Positions 7,926 through 16,419 of a DNA stretch of 64,000 bases are shown piece after piece. How positions within the stretch are numbered: position 1 is the first letter of the stretch; each line of letters begins with the position of its first letter. The position numbers were made by a program, and so were the translations under genes. The DNA is from Paenibacillus montaniterrae (lineage in GTDB: Bacteria > Bacillota > Bacilli > Paenibacillales > Paenibacillaceae), in the NCBI RefSeq assembly GCF_018403185.1, contig NZ_BOSE01000007.1, positions 248,001 to 312,000 on the forward strand. The letters run 5' to 3'. The notes under the pieces were generated by a model. The model saw nothing but the letters and a program-made list of their open reading frames with translations. It ran no database searches and had not been told where the DNA came from.

Positions 7926-10313
7926 TCATTCAGACCGTTCGACTGCCGTAGCTATTAGCTGCTCGATCTCCTTAATTACTGTTAAATAATCGGTAGAGCC
8001 TTTTTGAATAATGGATTCAACATTGCCATTCAGCTTCTCCCTGTCCTCAGACGTAATCGACTTGGCTGTAATGACAACAATCGGAATATTGTGCCACTCC
8101 TCCTCTTTGCGTACCTCCTCCACGAAGGTAAATCCGTCCATCTCCGGCATCATCAAATCGAGCAAAATTAGATCCGGCTTTTTTTCGGCTGCCATATATT
8201 CCAGTGCAAGCTTGCCGTTTCCTGTCTGCACTGCCGAATAGCCTTCCTTTTCCAGCAGCCGTGCGATCAGCTCGTTGGTCGCAGCATCATCTTCAATGAC
8301 GAGCACAGTATGATCAACATGCTTCGGGATGTATTTGTTCATAACCTGCAGCAATCGATCCTTCTGCAACGGCTTCGTTAAAAACTCGGATGCACCTAGC
8401 GTATAGCCAAGCTGCTTGTCGATGGTCATTGACCATATTACGACGGGAATATCCTGCAGCTTCGGGTTGCTTTTTAATGCAGAGAGCACATTCCAGCCAT
8501 CCATGCTAGGCATAAGAATATCAAGCAATATTACATGCGGCTGGAGCTTCTCTGCGAGCTCAATTCCTTTCGTTCCGCTTTCTGCAAAGGCTAGCGTCCA
8601 GCCTTCCTTCGCAAGATAACGCTGCATTAATTGATGGTTAAACGGCTCGTCATCAATAAGCAGGATATGAACAGAATCAGCTTGATCAACATATTCTGCA
8701 TGCTGCGCCAGCGTCTGTTGATCGGCTGATGCATCATTTGCAGCCAATGGCGAGGCTGGAATCCAGCACGAGAATAGACTGCCTTTGCCTGTTTCGCTTT
8801 CTACTTTAATCTCCCCGCCCATAAGCTGACAGAAGCGTTGGCTAATGGCCAGTCCAAGGCCAGTGCCGCCATATTTGCGAGTCGTTGAATTATCCGCTTG
8901 TGTAAAAGGCTGAAACAATCTTTCTATTTGTTCCGGCGTCATCCCGATTCCGGTATCCTGCACAAAAAAGGTATAACCGTCCACGTTATTCATGGACTGC
9001 CTGGCTACTTTAAGCACCACCGATCCATTGTGTGTAAACTTTCCGGCATTGCTGATCAAATTAATTATAATCTGTCGCAGCTTGGTCAAATCAGCTGTGA
9101 TTGCGCCTTGAACAGAGTAGATTTCCAACGAATTTCCATTGCCCTCTACAAGCGGTCTAACTGTTGTCTCAATATCTTGTACTAAATCATTCAGCTCAAA
9201 TTCCTCAACATAGATATCCATCTTTCCTGCTTCAATCTTTGAAATATCGAGAATATCATTTATTAACGACAGCAAATGATTGCCCGCCGTGCGAATTTTG
9301 TTTAAATCTTCGGCCAGGATTGGCTCATTAAGCTCCTCTACCTCCTCGATCAGCATTTCGCTGTACCCGATTATGGCATTAAGCGGCGTACGCAGCTCAT
9401 GGCTCATATTCGCCAAAAACTGGCTCTTGATCATATTCGCTTTAATCGCTTCATTTTTTGCATGCTCAAGCTCGGCCGTTCGCTCCTCTACCAGCTCCTC
9501 CAAATGATCGTTAAGCTCTCGCAGCTCCTCATTTTTCCGCTGGATTTCCAGCGCTTTTTCCTCTAGCTCTGAGTCCTTGTGCGTAAAACGGTTGGAAACA
9601 TAAATTCCTATGAGCGACAAGCCAAGTGTAAACAAGGTGCCGCCCGCTATGAGATAAGCCAGCCATTGCTGATCCAGTATGATGCCTGAAGCGGATCTTG
9701 CTTTCTCACCCAGATGAAAATGGGCTGCGGCCATTCCTACATAATGCATGCCAACTACAGCGGCTCCCATAATTAAACCGCTTCCAATTTTCTTCCAGTG
9801 CCCACCTCGAACAGCCCCCTGCCTGAAATAGAAGGAAAGCCATAATGCTGCAACGGAAGCAACCAAAGCAATGACAATCGACAGTGCAAACCAGAATGGA
9901 TCGTATGTAATATCAATAATCATGGCAGCCATTCCGATATAATGCATGGCGGAAATGCCTGCTGCCAGCAATATTCCCCCGCCGAATATTTGGCTGAGCG
10001 AGGTCTGTCTTCTGCCCACCATATACAAAGCAATAAATGAGGCTATAATGGCTACTAATACGGATAGGAATACCAGGGTCAAATCATAGGCAACAGAAAC
10101 TGGTAGAGAAAATGCAAGCATGCCTACAAAGTGCATCGACCAAATCCCCATCCCCATCGCTACCGCGCCAAACAACAGCCACAGCCAGCGGCTCCTTCCC
10201 GCTGAGGTGCTGATTCGTTCTACGAGATCCAGTACAGTGTAAGAGGCTACGACTGCTACGATGTACGAAAACAACACAAGAATGATGTCATAAGAGCCAT
10301 GAACATGTTCCAT
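7926..10313 (-). CDS. MHYT-domain hybrid sensor histidine kinase
   Basis: A 795-residue kinase. Seven or so membrane helices at residues 10-240 carry three MHYT-type motifs (MHFV near 60, MHYI near 123, MHYV near 189); this domain is proposed to bind copper and sense diatomic gases or redox state. A coiled coil follows, then HisKA with phospho-acceptor His305 in ANMSHELRTPLNAII. The HATPase has DTGIGM and GGTGLGLAI. Two receiver domains come last (VILLDILMPSMDGW and LILLDLMMPEMDGF). It probably feeds the single-domain regulator and the HD-GYP enzyme downstream. The start is supported by AGGAGAG. Confidence 0.94.
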   Translation of the reverse strand: MEHVHGSYDIILVLFSYIVAVVASYTVLDLVERISTSAGRSRWLWLLFGAVAMGMGIWSMHFVGMLAFSLPVSVAYDLTLVFLSVLVAIIASFIALYMVGRRQTSLSQIFGGGILLAAGISAMHYIGMAAMIIDITYDPFWFALSIVIALVASVAALWLSFYFRQGAVRGGHWKKIGSGLIMGAAVVGMHYVGMAAAHFHLGEKARSASGIILDQQWLAYLIAGGTLFTLGLSLIGIYVSNRFTHKDSELEEKALEIQRKNEELRELNDHLEELVEERTAELEHAKNEAIKANMIKSQFLANMSHELRTPLNAIIGYSEMLIEEVEELNEPILAEDLNKIRTAGNHLLSLINDILDISKIEAGKMDIYVEEFELNDLVQDIETTVRPLVEGNGNSLEIYSVQGAITADLTKLRQIIINLISNAGKFTHNGSVVLKVARQSMNNVDGYTFFVQDTGIGMTPEQIERLFQPFTQADNSTTRKYGGTGLGLAISQRFCQLMGGEIKVESETGKGSLFSCWIPASPLAANDASADQQTLAQHAEYVDQADSVHILLIDDEPFNHQLMQRYLAKEGWTLAFAESGTKGIELAEKLQPHVILLDILMPSMDGWNVLSALKSNPKLQDIPVVIWSMTIDKQLGYTLGASEFLTKPLQKDRLLQVMNKYIPKHVDHTVLVIEDDAATNELIARLLEKEGYSAVQTGNGKLALEYMAAEKKPDLILLDLMMPEMDGFTFVEEVRKEEEWHNIPIVVITAKSITSEDREKLNGNVESIIQKGSTDYLTVIKEIEQLIATAVERSE

Positions 10314-10450
10314 AAAATCTCTCCTGTACGCTTGATGGTGATTCGATTATAACTTGAATTCAAGCAGCAATCTACGACTTTAATGTTAAAATCCCAATAT
10401 TTTCTGATAAAAACCGACAGATTTCGTTGCAAACCCGTATTTTATGCATG

Positions 10451-10497
10451 AAAAAGCCTCGTCTGTCAGGAATTTCTATTCCCAACAAACGAGGCTT
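10451..10497 (-). terminator. strong intrinsic terminator
   Basis: AAGCCTCGT (10454-10462) pairs with ACGAGGCTT (10489-10497), with a second GGAAT/ATTCC stem inside, and a TTTTT tract on the minus strand. It ends the lipoprotein operon at 10556-11427. Confidence 0.85.
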
Positions 10498-10555
10498 GCA
10501 AGTAAGCTCTGGCTTCGTGCAAATTCGTACAAGTCTCACAAGCTCCATCCCTTCA

Positions 10556-11179
10556 TTATTGAAGTTCATAGTAGAGCTTGATTTCCTTTATTACACCGTC
10601 GTCTACTTCAAAGGTTAAAAACTGTACAGATTCAGCTATAACATACGCGCAATTGTTTGGATCAGTTCTTCCATCTTTGGCCATTTCTATAGTAGGGTAA
10701 GCAGCAATAAGCTGCTCCAAGGAATCGTTTATTGTTACTTCTTTTGAGGTTGAGTAGCTTTCATTGGTTATCGTGATCGATTGAATCCAAAACTGCTCTT
10801 GATCCTGCTTAGGAGAAAACAACTGCAGCTCAAGGCCGTCGTATTGCTGCGTTTTCACGTGAGTGCCCGCAAGCGTATCTGCAGTTTCTCCCAGCACAGT
10901 CGTTTCTTCCGAGCTCGGAGCTCCGAGAAGCTCTTCCAAGTTCACTTCATTTTCCTTATCCTTCAATGCAATTGAGCTGTTGCCAATACGTACTGCAAAA
11001 TCAGAAAGCTCCTGCGGAGCAGTGGATTCAGGCACCTGCGGATTAGAAGGCTCATTTGTATTCGTACCTGTTTGCTCCTCCTGCCCAGCGTTCTCCTTCT
11101 CTGGCTGCGTGCTTTTGGCGCATCCCGCCAATAAAGACATTATCAATATGGCACATGCAAACAACTTGGCTACCTTCAT
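10556..11179 (-). CDS. lipoprotein of unknown function
   Basis: A 207-residue secreted lipoprotein. The signal peptide is followed by the lipobox LLAGC, then a Glu/Asn/Thr-rich linker and a folded domain (residues about 65-207) with a repeated-strand look (DFAVRIGNSSIAL, EVNLEELLGAPSSEET, LTFEVDDGVIKEIKLYYELQ). The last pattern resembles small anchored domains with a G-x-I-x-x-I-x-L-Y-Y ending seen in other Bacillales lipoproteins. Two ATGs are adjacent; the second (11179) has AGAAGG at 7-base spacing. It follows a smaller lipoprotein gene and probably shares its transcript. Confidence 0.8.
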   Translation of the reverse strand: MKVAKLFACAILIMSLLAGCAKSTQPEKENAGQEEQTGTNTNEPSNPQVPESTAPQELSDFAVRIGNSSIALKDKENEVNLEELLGAPSSEETTVLGETADTLAGTHVKTQQYDGLELQLFSPKQDQEQFWIQSITITNESYSTSKEVTINDSLEQLIAAYPTIEMAKDGRTDPNNCAYVIAESVQFLTFEVDDGVIKEIKLYYELQ

Positions 11180-11214
11180 CATTACGCCTTCTTTCACTTA
11201 ATTTCATTAACTAA

Positions 11215-11427
11215 TCACCCGACAGTAAACGAGTATGGCTCGGATTCCAATTGGATCTCATGAACCTCACCGTTAGATTGTACTTGAAATGGACTGCCTG
11301 CCTTAACTTCGCTCAACGGCTCAATAGCTGCTTCAAACATATTAGCCGTTACAGCAGGTTTTTGTGTGCATCCTGTCATTCCACCTAAGGAAAGTGAAAG
11401 AATAAGCAGCGCGGCTAGTATTCTCAT
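11215..11427 (-). CDS. small lipoprotein
   Basis: A 70-residue protein with an N-terminal signal and lipobox MTGC (Cys20). The mature part is only about 50 residues (ANMFEAAIEPLSEVKAGSPF and a final SEPYSFTVG strand). This is reminiscent of the start of YtkA/FixH-like or Ig-like copper-binding lipoproteins but far shorter, so it could be a truncated relative. AAGGGG lies before the ATG. It is immediately upstream of the larger lipoprotein. Confidence 0.65.
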   Translation of the reverse strand: MRILAALLILSLSLGGMTGCTQKPAVTANMFEAAIEPLSEVKAGSPFQVQSNGEVHEIQLESEPYSFTVG

Positions 11428-11557
11428 TCAAATGATCCCCTTAGTAAATTGATATATCATCTGACGCAATATAGTTAATAAACGTTGCAGACCATTTGTT
11501 AATTTTTTTCACAAAAATTGCTAGCCCTTGTTCTGCTGCTTAACAACTTCTATTAGT

Positions 11558-12022
11558 TCATTCACGCAATATTTGATTGAGCTGAGGGGCAAACTGCTTT
11601 AGCTTGTCTTTAATAAACGGCTGTGTGCTTTCTGGAATCTCGTGCAAATGAAAAAATTGAGCCTCTATTATTTCAACACCATCTGGCGCTAGCTCGCCTT
11701 CAAATGAGTTGCAAATGTAAGCGACAATAACGTTATAATATTCGTGCCCATTGACCAGCTTCGTATAAAGCTCCTTGCCAGAAAACACACCAAAAAGCTG
11801 AAGCTCGCCAAGCTCAAGGTTAATTTCCTCTTTTACCTCTCTTCTTAGGCACTCCTCTGTCGATTCGCCAAGCTCCATTAAACCGCCTGGTATTCCCCAC
11901 GAATGATCCGGATATTGGATCAATAAAATTTGCCCAAGCGAATTAATGATAACCGCACTTGGTCTTACCAAAATAAGCGGCTGATTCCCTACCAATTTTC
12001 TAATATCCTCAATGTACCCCAT
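11558..12022 (-). CDS. NUDIX hydrolase
   Basis: A 154-residue pyrophosphohydrolase. The Nudix box begins GGLMELGESTEECLRREVKE and continues EINLELG, giving the pattern G-x5-E-x7-R-E-x-x-E-E. The N-terminus MGYIEDIRKLVGNQPLILVR is the form seen in a common Bacillales ADP-ribose / (d)NTP-type subgroup. GGAGG lies 8 bases before the ATG at 12022. The gene begins 23 bases after the GrpB-family gene ends, so they are probably co-transcribed. Confidence 0.9.
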   Translation of the reverse strand: MGYIEDIRKLVGNQPLILVRPSAVIINSLGQILLIQYPDHSWGIPGGLMELGESTEECLRREVKEEINLELGELQLFGVFSGKELYTKLVNGHEYYNVIVAYICNSFEGELAPDGVEIIEAQFFHLHEIPESTQPFIKDKLKQFAPQLNQILRE

Positions 12023-12045
12023 CGTTAAAGCCTCCATTTTCTTGA

Positions 12046-12591
12046 CTATAAACAGCATGGCTCTGGCTTCCAGCCGATTTCCTGACTCCAGCTGTTTGCC
12101 TTTTGCATAATGCGCCAAATAACCGCTGATTTGCCTTCAACATAGCGCTCTCTTTCATATGTATATTGCTTTGCCAGCTCTTTCTTTACCTCTTCATACT
12201 CGCTGCAAGCCTCCTTGTGAGCCCGCAAATAATCTCGAAATAACAAATGAAATTGCTCGGACCAGCTTCCCGCTTCTCTTACATGAATATGGGTTCTTCT
12301 CATGCCAGCAGCTTCTCTAAAGTATTTTTTGCTAAGATCCGGATTATTTCGTCTGTATACAAATCCAAGTGTGCTTAAGCCATGCTCAAGCTGCTCGGTA
12401 TGCTTCAGATCGTGCACCGAAATTTGAATATCGATAATCGGCTTTGCAGCTAAGCCAGCTACCGCAGTTGAACCAATATGATCAATTCTCACTATTGAAT
12501 CTGCTATTTCCGTGACAAGCCGTTGACGAAGCTCTTCATATAAAACCGGCCATTGCTCATTGTATGGCTCAATCACGACTGCTTCCTGCAT
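12046..12591 (-). CDS. GrpB family protein (UPF0157)
   Basis: A 181-residue protein of the GrpB family, a nucleotidyltransferase-fold group often found fused to dephospho-CoA kinase. Diagnostic blocks are VIEPYNEQWPVLYEELR, IDHIGSTAVAGLAAKPIIDI and RTHIHVREAGS, with FRDYLRAHKEACSEYEEVKK in the C-terminal helices. GGAGGAG before the ATG at 12591 decides the start. No direct activity is established for the stand-alone form. Confidence 0.9.
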   Translation of the reverse strand: MQEAVVIEPYNEQWPVLYEELRQRLVTEIADSIVRIDHIGSTAVAGLAAKPIIDIQISVHDLKHTEQLEHGLSTLGFVYRRNNPDLSKKYFREAAGMRRTHIHVREAGSWSEQFHLLFRDYLRAHKEACSEYEEVKKELAKQYTYERERYVEGKSAVIWRIMQKANSWSQEIGWKPEPCCL

Positions 12592-12638
12592 CACGCTATC
12601 TCCTCCAAAGTCATTTCCATATCCAGCGAACATAAAAC

Positions 12639-12676
12639 GCCTCAACCACAGATAGCCTATAGCTTCAGGTTGAGGC
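12639..12676 (-). terminator. terminator of rpiA
   Basis: A 9-bp inverted repeat, GCCTCAACC (12639-12647) with GGTTGAGGC (12668-12676), followed on the minus strand by GTTTTATG. It lies 26 bases downstream of rpiA. Confidence 0.8.
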
Positions 12677-12702
12677 ATACGTTCTGCTTATTGCCCAAGC
12701 CT

Positions 12703-13371
12703 TTAACTTTCAAGCACTTGAACGTCTCCGTTGTCATATCCCACGATTACTTTTTTTGTCATTCCTACAAACAACCCGTTGTCTACAACTCCCGGGATCA
12801 GATTAAGCTCTCGATGCAGCTCAACCGGTGCAGCAATCTGATTAAAGCTGCAATCTACAATATAATTTCCATTGTCCGTTACATAGAGCTCTCCGTCTCG
12901 AGCTCTTAATATCGGCTCGCAGCCTAATTGAAAAAGCTTGCGAATCGTGGCTTCATAGCCGAATTTTACGATCTCTACAGGCAGCGCAAATTTGCCAAGC
13001 TGACGCACTACTTTATGCTCGTCAACGACGATGGTAAGCTGCTTGCTGGCAGCAGCTACAATTTTCTCGCGCAATAAAGCGCCACCGCCGCCTTTAATCA
13101 GATTAAATGCAGAGTCAACCTCATCTGCTCCGTCAATCGTTAGATCAAGCTCCGTCATTTCAGAAAAGGAAACCAACGGAATGCCCAATTGCGTTGCAAG
13201 CTGCTCAGATTGAAGCGATGTCGCAATTGCTTGAATGCTCAAGCCTTGCTGAACCAGCCTACCGAGCCTTTGTATCGCATAATAGGCGGTTGAGCCAGTG
13301 CCCAAGCCGACTATCATTCCGTCCCGTACATCATCCACTGCTCGTTCGGCGGCTATTCGTTTGGCTTCCAT
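12703..13371 (-). CDS. rpiA: ribose-5-phosphate isomerase A
   Basis: A 222-residue enzyme that interconverts ribose 5-phosphate and ribulose 5-phosphate in the non-oxidative pentose phosphate pathway. Family signatures are visible: GLGTGSTAYYAI (phosphate loop), LTIDGADEVD with the catalytic Asp pair, and KGGGGALLREKIVA with the active-site Glu and Lys. The length is normal for RpiA. GGGAGG lies 7 bases before the ATG. A HAD gene ends 14 bases before it, so rpiA is probably the last gene of a DJ-1 / HAD / rpiA transcript. Confidence 0.95.
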   Translation of the reverse strand: MEAKRIAAERAVDDVRDGMIVGLGTGSTAYYAIQRLGRLVQQGLSIQAIATSLQSEQLATQLGIPLVSFSEMTELDLTIDGADEVDSAFNLIKGGGGALLREKIVAAASKQLTIVVDEHKVVRQLGKFALPVEIVKFGYEATIRKLFQLGCEPILRARDGELYVTDNGNYIVDCSFNQIAAPVELHRELNLIPGVVDNGLFVGMTKKVIVGYDNGDVQVLES

Positions 13372-13385
13372 GACAAACCTCCCAG

Positions 13386-14036
13386 CTATCCAATATATTG
13401 CTTTAGCTCTCTAATGTCCTCGATAAATACTTTGGGCAAAACATGATGCTGCTTCATTTTATTGCGATCAGCCCGGTAAGCGATAAATGGAATGCCGGCA
13501 GCTATAGAGGCTGCCCCATCTATCCAGGCATCCCCTACTGAAACCCAGGCCTCAGGCAACAGCTCCTGATGCTGCCGTAGAACATATTGAAAGGCATCAG
13601 GCGACGGCTTTAACGAGCCCATGCTTTCTCTGCCAACGACATGATCGAAATAATGAAGGATGTTATGGTCCTTTAGCGCAGCTTGTGCCGTTTTATTCGA
13701 GTTATTTGTCACAATGACCATCCGATACCTTCCCTGCAATTCCTCCAGCAGCTCGAGCACTCCCGGCTCCAGATCGGCTTGTTTCATGCCGATCACTTCA
13801 AATTGCTCAGCAATGTCCCACATCTGCGATAGCTGCTGCTCTGTCATTAGCTTTGTCTGAACGGCTTCTTTAATGATTGTAGACGATGTATGACGATCAA
13901 GATCTAATTGTGCCGGAAGTACGCCCTCGGACACAAGAAAGGCATAGATTGCCTGCTTCATAGCCTTGAAATCTATAGAGGACTGCAGCAACGTATTATC
14001 CATATCAAAAATAATTGCTTTAATGCTGCACGTCAT
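13386..14036 (-). CDS. HAD-superfamily hydrolase (IA)
   Basis: A 216-residue phosphatase with motif I IIFDMDNTLLQ (Asp11, Asp13), motif II VTNNSN, the motif III lysine in GSLKPSPDAF, and motif IV VGDAWIDGAA. The cap is helical. The ATG overlaps the stop of the DJ-1/PfpI gene by 4 bases (ATGA), a clear coupling signal. Given rpiA downstream it may act on a sugar phosphate, but that is inference. Confidence 0.87.
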   Translation of the reverse strand: MTCSIKAIIFDMDNTLLQSSIDFKAMKQAIYAFLVSEGVLPAQLDLDRHTSSTIIKEAVQTKLMTEQQLSQMWDIAEQFEVIGMKQADLEPGVLELLEELQGRYRMVIVTNNSNKTAQAALKDHNILHYFDHVVGRESMGSLKPSPDAFQYVLRQHQELLPEAWVSVGDAWIDGAASIAAGIPFIAYRADRNKMKQHHVLPKVFIEDIRELKQYIG

Positions 14037-14614
14037 AGCTCTACAATTCCTGTTGTCGTATACGGATAATCGAGCTGCTGTTTTACTACAGGCACAGCTT
14101 CTTTGCCTGCAAAAAGCTCAATAATATACAAGCCCAAGTCAATTGAAGTAGCAACTCCACCTGCTGTAATCACGTTGCCATCCTTTACGATGCGCGCTTT
14201 AACGACCTCTGCGCAGTAAGGCTCCAGCAAATCATAAACATTAGGATGCGTCGTTGCTTTCTTATTCTTCAGGAAGCCGGCTGCGCCCCACAATAGCGAA
14301 CCTGTACAAACCGATGCTTTATAAGGAACAGCTTCGGCAGTTTTAATCCAGTCTACGAATTCCTTATCCTCGCGCAGCTTTCTAGTTCCCATTCCTCCCG
14401 GGATAAAAACGAAATCGTACTGCGATAAATCAGGACGAATTACATTGACCTTAACCTTCATTCCCAGCTCATCAGTAACCTCATCTGTCAGCCCGCAAAT
14501 ATCCCAGGTTGTCCCTTTAGACGGTTCAAATAAGTTCAACCGGTATATGACATCGTAGAATCCTACGAAATCAAGGAAGGTAACACCGTTAAACAATACT
14601 AATGCGAATTTCAT
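14033..14614 (-). CDS. DJ-1/PfpI family protein
   Basis: A 193-residue class I glutamine-amidotransferase-like protein. The nucleophile elbow is ASVCTGSLLWGAAG with Cys103, and VFIPGGMGTRKL and KATTHPNVYDLL are further family blocks. Members include glyoxalase/deglycase-like enzymes, isonitrile hydratases and chaperones. The ATG at 14614 has AGAAGG 8 bases upstream; a TTG one codon earlier is also open. It is first in the coupled DJ-1 / HAD / rpiA set. Confidence 0.88.
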   Translation of the reverse strand: MKFALVLFNGVTFLDFVGFYDVIYRLNLFEPSKGTTWDICGLTDEVTDELGMKVKVNVIRPDLSQYDFVFIPGGMGTRKLREDKEFVDWIKTAEAVPYKASVCTGSLLWGAAGFLKNKKATTHPNVYDLLEPYCAEVVKARIVKDGNVITAGGVATSIDLGLYIIELFAGKEAVPVVKQQLDYPYTTTGIVEL

Positions 14615-14646
14615 CAACTTGACCTTCTTTCAATTTAAGATGGCAT

Positions 14647-15129
14647 CTACACAAGCTGCTTGCTCATATGTATCGCAATTAATTTCCGTTCAGCTTGTTC
14701 TGTTATATGGATATCATAAGGTTTAAACCCGTACTTTACATAGAAAGCCAGGCCTCTTGAATTCGTATTATGACAGGCAAGACGTATTGTCTCGGCTCCC
14801 AGAACCGATTTGGCCTTATTAAGCATAACATCCAAAAGAAACTGAGACGCTCCTCGTCCTCTATATTGGGGCGATACAACAACATTACCAAGCCAGCAAG
14901 TACGTGCCTCTGCGTCATAGCCATAAATATTGGCATAAGCGACTACTTCATCTGCCGCACGATCCAAAATAACTGTCGGCTCAAACCGATCCTTTAGCAA
15001 AGCTAAAATTTGATCTGGAGTTAACGGGTATTGAAACTTCGGGCTAATATAGACAAGCTCATCTGCAGCTTGCGGAAAGGTGCAGATGACTTCCAGGTCC
15101 ATATGTTCGAGATTTCTGTGCGTATACAT
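14647..15129 (-). CDS. GNAT family N-acetyltransferase
   Basis: A 160-residue acetyltransferase. The acetyl-CoA loop is in VSPQYRGRGASQFLLDVML (R/Q-x-x-G-x-G/A) and the C-terminal strand-helix is NSRGLAFYVKYGFKPYDI. Motif B (LACHNTNSRGLAFY) is of the type seen in ribosomal-protein and small-amine acetylases. The substrate is unknown. GGAG precedes the ATG. Confidence 0.87.
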   Translation of the reverse strand: MYTHRNLEHMDLEVICTFPQAADELVYISPKFQYPLTPDQILALLKDRFEPTVILDRAADEVVAYANIYGYDAEARTCWLGNVVVSPQYRGRGASQFLLDVMLNKAKSVLGAETIRLACHNTNSRGLAFYVKYGFKPYDIHITEQAERKLIAIHMSKQLV

Positions 15130-15162
15130 ACTTGTTGCTCCTTTATAAACGAGTTCAAAAAG

Positions 15163-15597
15163 CTAATGATTTAAGTCTTTGGCAAAGCGATAGCCTGTGA
15201 TTTGAAAGCCTGCATTTTTATAAAATTGATGCGCTTGCTGCCTTTCTGCTTTTATTCCACTTGTGAGCACAATATGGGTAGAGCCCTGCTGTTTTGCCCA
15301 TTGCTCCACATGGCGAATGATTTGCTTGCCAAATCCTCGGTTTTGATATTGCCGTTTGATCACTAATGCAGAAATTTGCACGACTATATCATCTATTTCG
15401 TATGCCAAGCTGAGTCGGACTCCAGCCATTCCAACTACTTCACCATCATGCTCCGCCATAAAGGTATGGTAACTGGCATCCTGTTGCATTCGCTCAAGCC
15501 TTGCCATCATTGCATCCTGTTCTGTTGGATACCCCAAGTCAGCCATCAGGCTGCACATCGCGTCCAAGTCATCGGCGCGATACTGTCGAATGATCAT
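15163..15597 (-). CDS. GNAT family N-acetyltransferase
   Basis: A 144-residue acetyltransferase with the acetyl-CoA loop in IKRQYQNRGFGKQIIRHVEQ and the C-terminal block HQFYKNAGFQITGYRFAKDL. The N-terminus (MIIRQYRADDLDAMCSLMAD) is a standard GNAT first strand. AAGGAGG precedes the ATG. The substrate is unknown. Confidence 0.88.
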   Translation of the reverse strand: MIIRQYRADDLDAMCSLMADLGYPTEQDAMMARLERMQQDASYHTFMAEHDGEVVGMAGVRLSLAYEIDDIVVQISALVIKRQYQNRGFGKQIIRHVEQWAKQQGSTHIVLTSGIKAERQQAHQFYKNAGFQITGYRFAKDLNH

Positions 15598-15638
15598 AGC
15601 TGATCAAGCCTCCTTGTAAATGTTACTTACATGCTCAG

Positions 15639-16010
15639 CTATGCCTTCCAGCCCATTTCCTTATAGATTCGCTTTACTTGCTTAATTAAGCTGTCATTCT
15701 CTCTGCCTTTTTCGAAAATGTCTTTATCTGGCAGTACAGCCCACCGAAAAATCTGCTCAATGCTTCCATAGCTGCGCTTATAGCCTTTTGCCAGCTTTAA
15801 AATATTCTCTTTGGTCGGGGCAAACGAGAGGACAACTCTTAACTCTTCATCTGTCCATGGCTTCCCTTTATTTTCAATAGAGTGCTTCTGCTTCTTCTCA
15901 TATTCAAATAGCAGCAGCTTCGTCTTCTGAATCACCTCGTCCGTTGGCAGCTCCTCTATTCCTTCATTCAACAGCTCAAACAATTTCTCTTTAAACTCTT
16001 TCTTCTTCAT
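15639..16010 (-). CDS. conserved hypothetical protein with SANT/Myb-like helix bundle
   Basis: A 123-residue charged, all-helical protein. The middle block (KPWTDEELRVVLSFAPTKEN, then KRSYGSIEQIFRWA) resembles a SANT/Myb-like DNA- or protein-binding bundle often found beside or within restriction-type nucleases. No catalytic residues are visible. The ATG at 16010 has GGAGGG at 6-base spacing. Function unknown. Confidence 0.7.
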   Translation of the reverse strand: MKKKEFKEKLFELLNEGIEELPTDEVIQKTKLLLFEYEKKQKHSIENKGKPWTDEELRVVLSFAPTKENILKLAKGYKRSYGSIEQIFRWAVLPDKDIFEKGRENDSLIKQVKRIYKEMGWKA

Positions 16011-16121
16011 CAATATCCCTCCCTGAATGAATGGTCCACGCTCAAATGAATCTGGTTTCTATAGAAGTTCTTTCTTTTAGGAGAGATTCCTTTAATTTTT
16101 TGTAAAATATGCCTATTCCCT

Positions 16122-16322
16122 CTAACTATCCCTCCGGCGATCGTTTACAACTCCAAATACCATTAATAAAATTGATATGATATAAAATACAATCGGCACC
16201 CATTCATCATCATACAGCCCGAATTGACTCCCCACACGACCAGCAATACTGCTTAAAAAATACGTTAAAATTAAACCGATGAATCCAACTGCAAACATGA
16301 GTAAGCCGTAGACATCTTTCAT
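16122..16322 (-). CDS. small membrane protein
   Basis: A 66-residue protein with two hydrophobic helices (about residues 5-25 and 43-60) and a basic, Arg-rich C-terminus (NDRRRDS). GGGAGGG-type ribosome site. No family recognised. Confidence 0.65.
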   Translation of the reverse strand: MKDVYGLLMFAVGFIGLILTYFLSSIAGRVGSQFGLYDDEWVPIVFYIISILLMVFGVVNDRRRDS

Positions 16323-16373
16323 ATCTTTCCCTCCTAATTTTGTTAATTATATCCTAAATTTACGAATCAAAGA

Positions 16374-16419
16374 AAGACCCATCTGTAGATAGCCTGCGGG
16401 CTATCTACAGATGGGTCTT
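16374..16419 (-). terminator. terminator whose stem overlaps the end of a coding region
   Basis: A perfect 21-bp inverted repeat with a 4-base loop (arms 16374-16394 and 16399-16419). On the minus strand it is followed by a T-rich stretch. The 5' arm encodes the last four codons and the TAG stop of the gene at 16405-17232, so part of the terminator is translated. Confidence 0.85.

Noticed and set aside
10372..10569. Short frames on both strands between the kinase and lipoprotein genes
   Set aside because: They lie across the strong terminator hairpin and have no ribosome sites.
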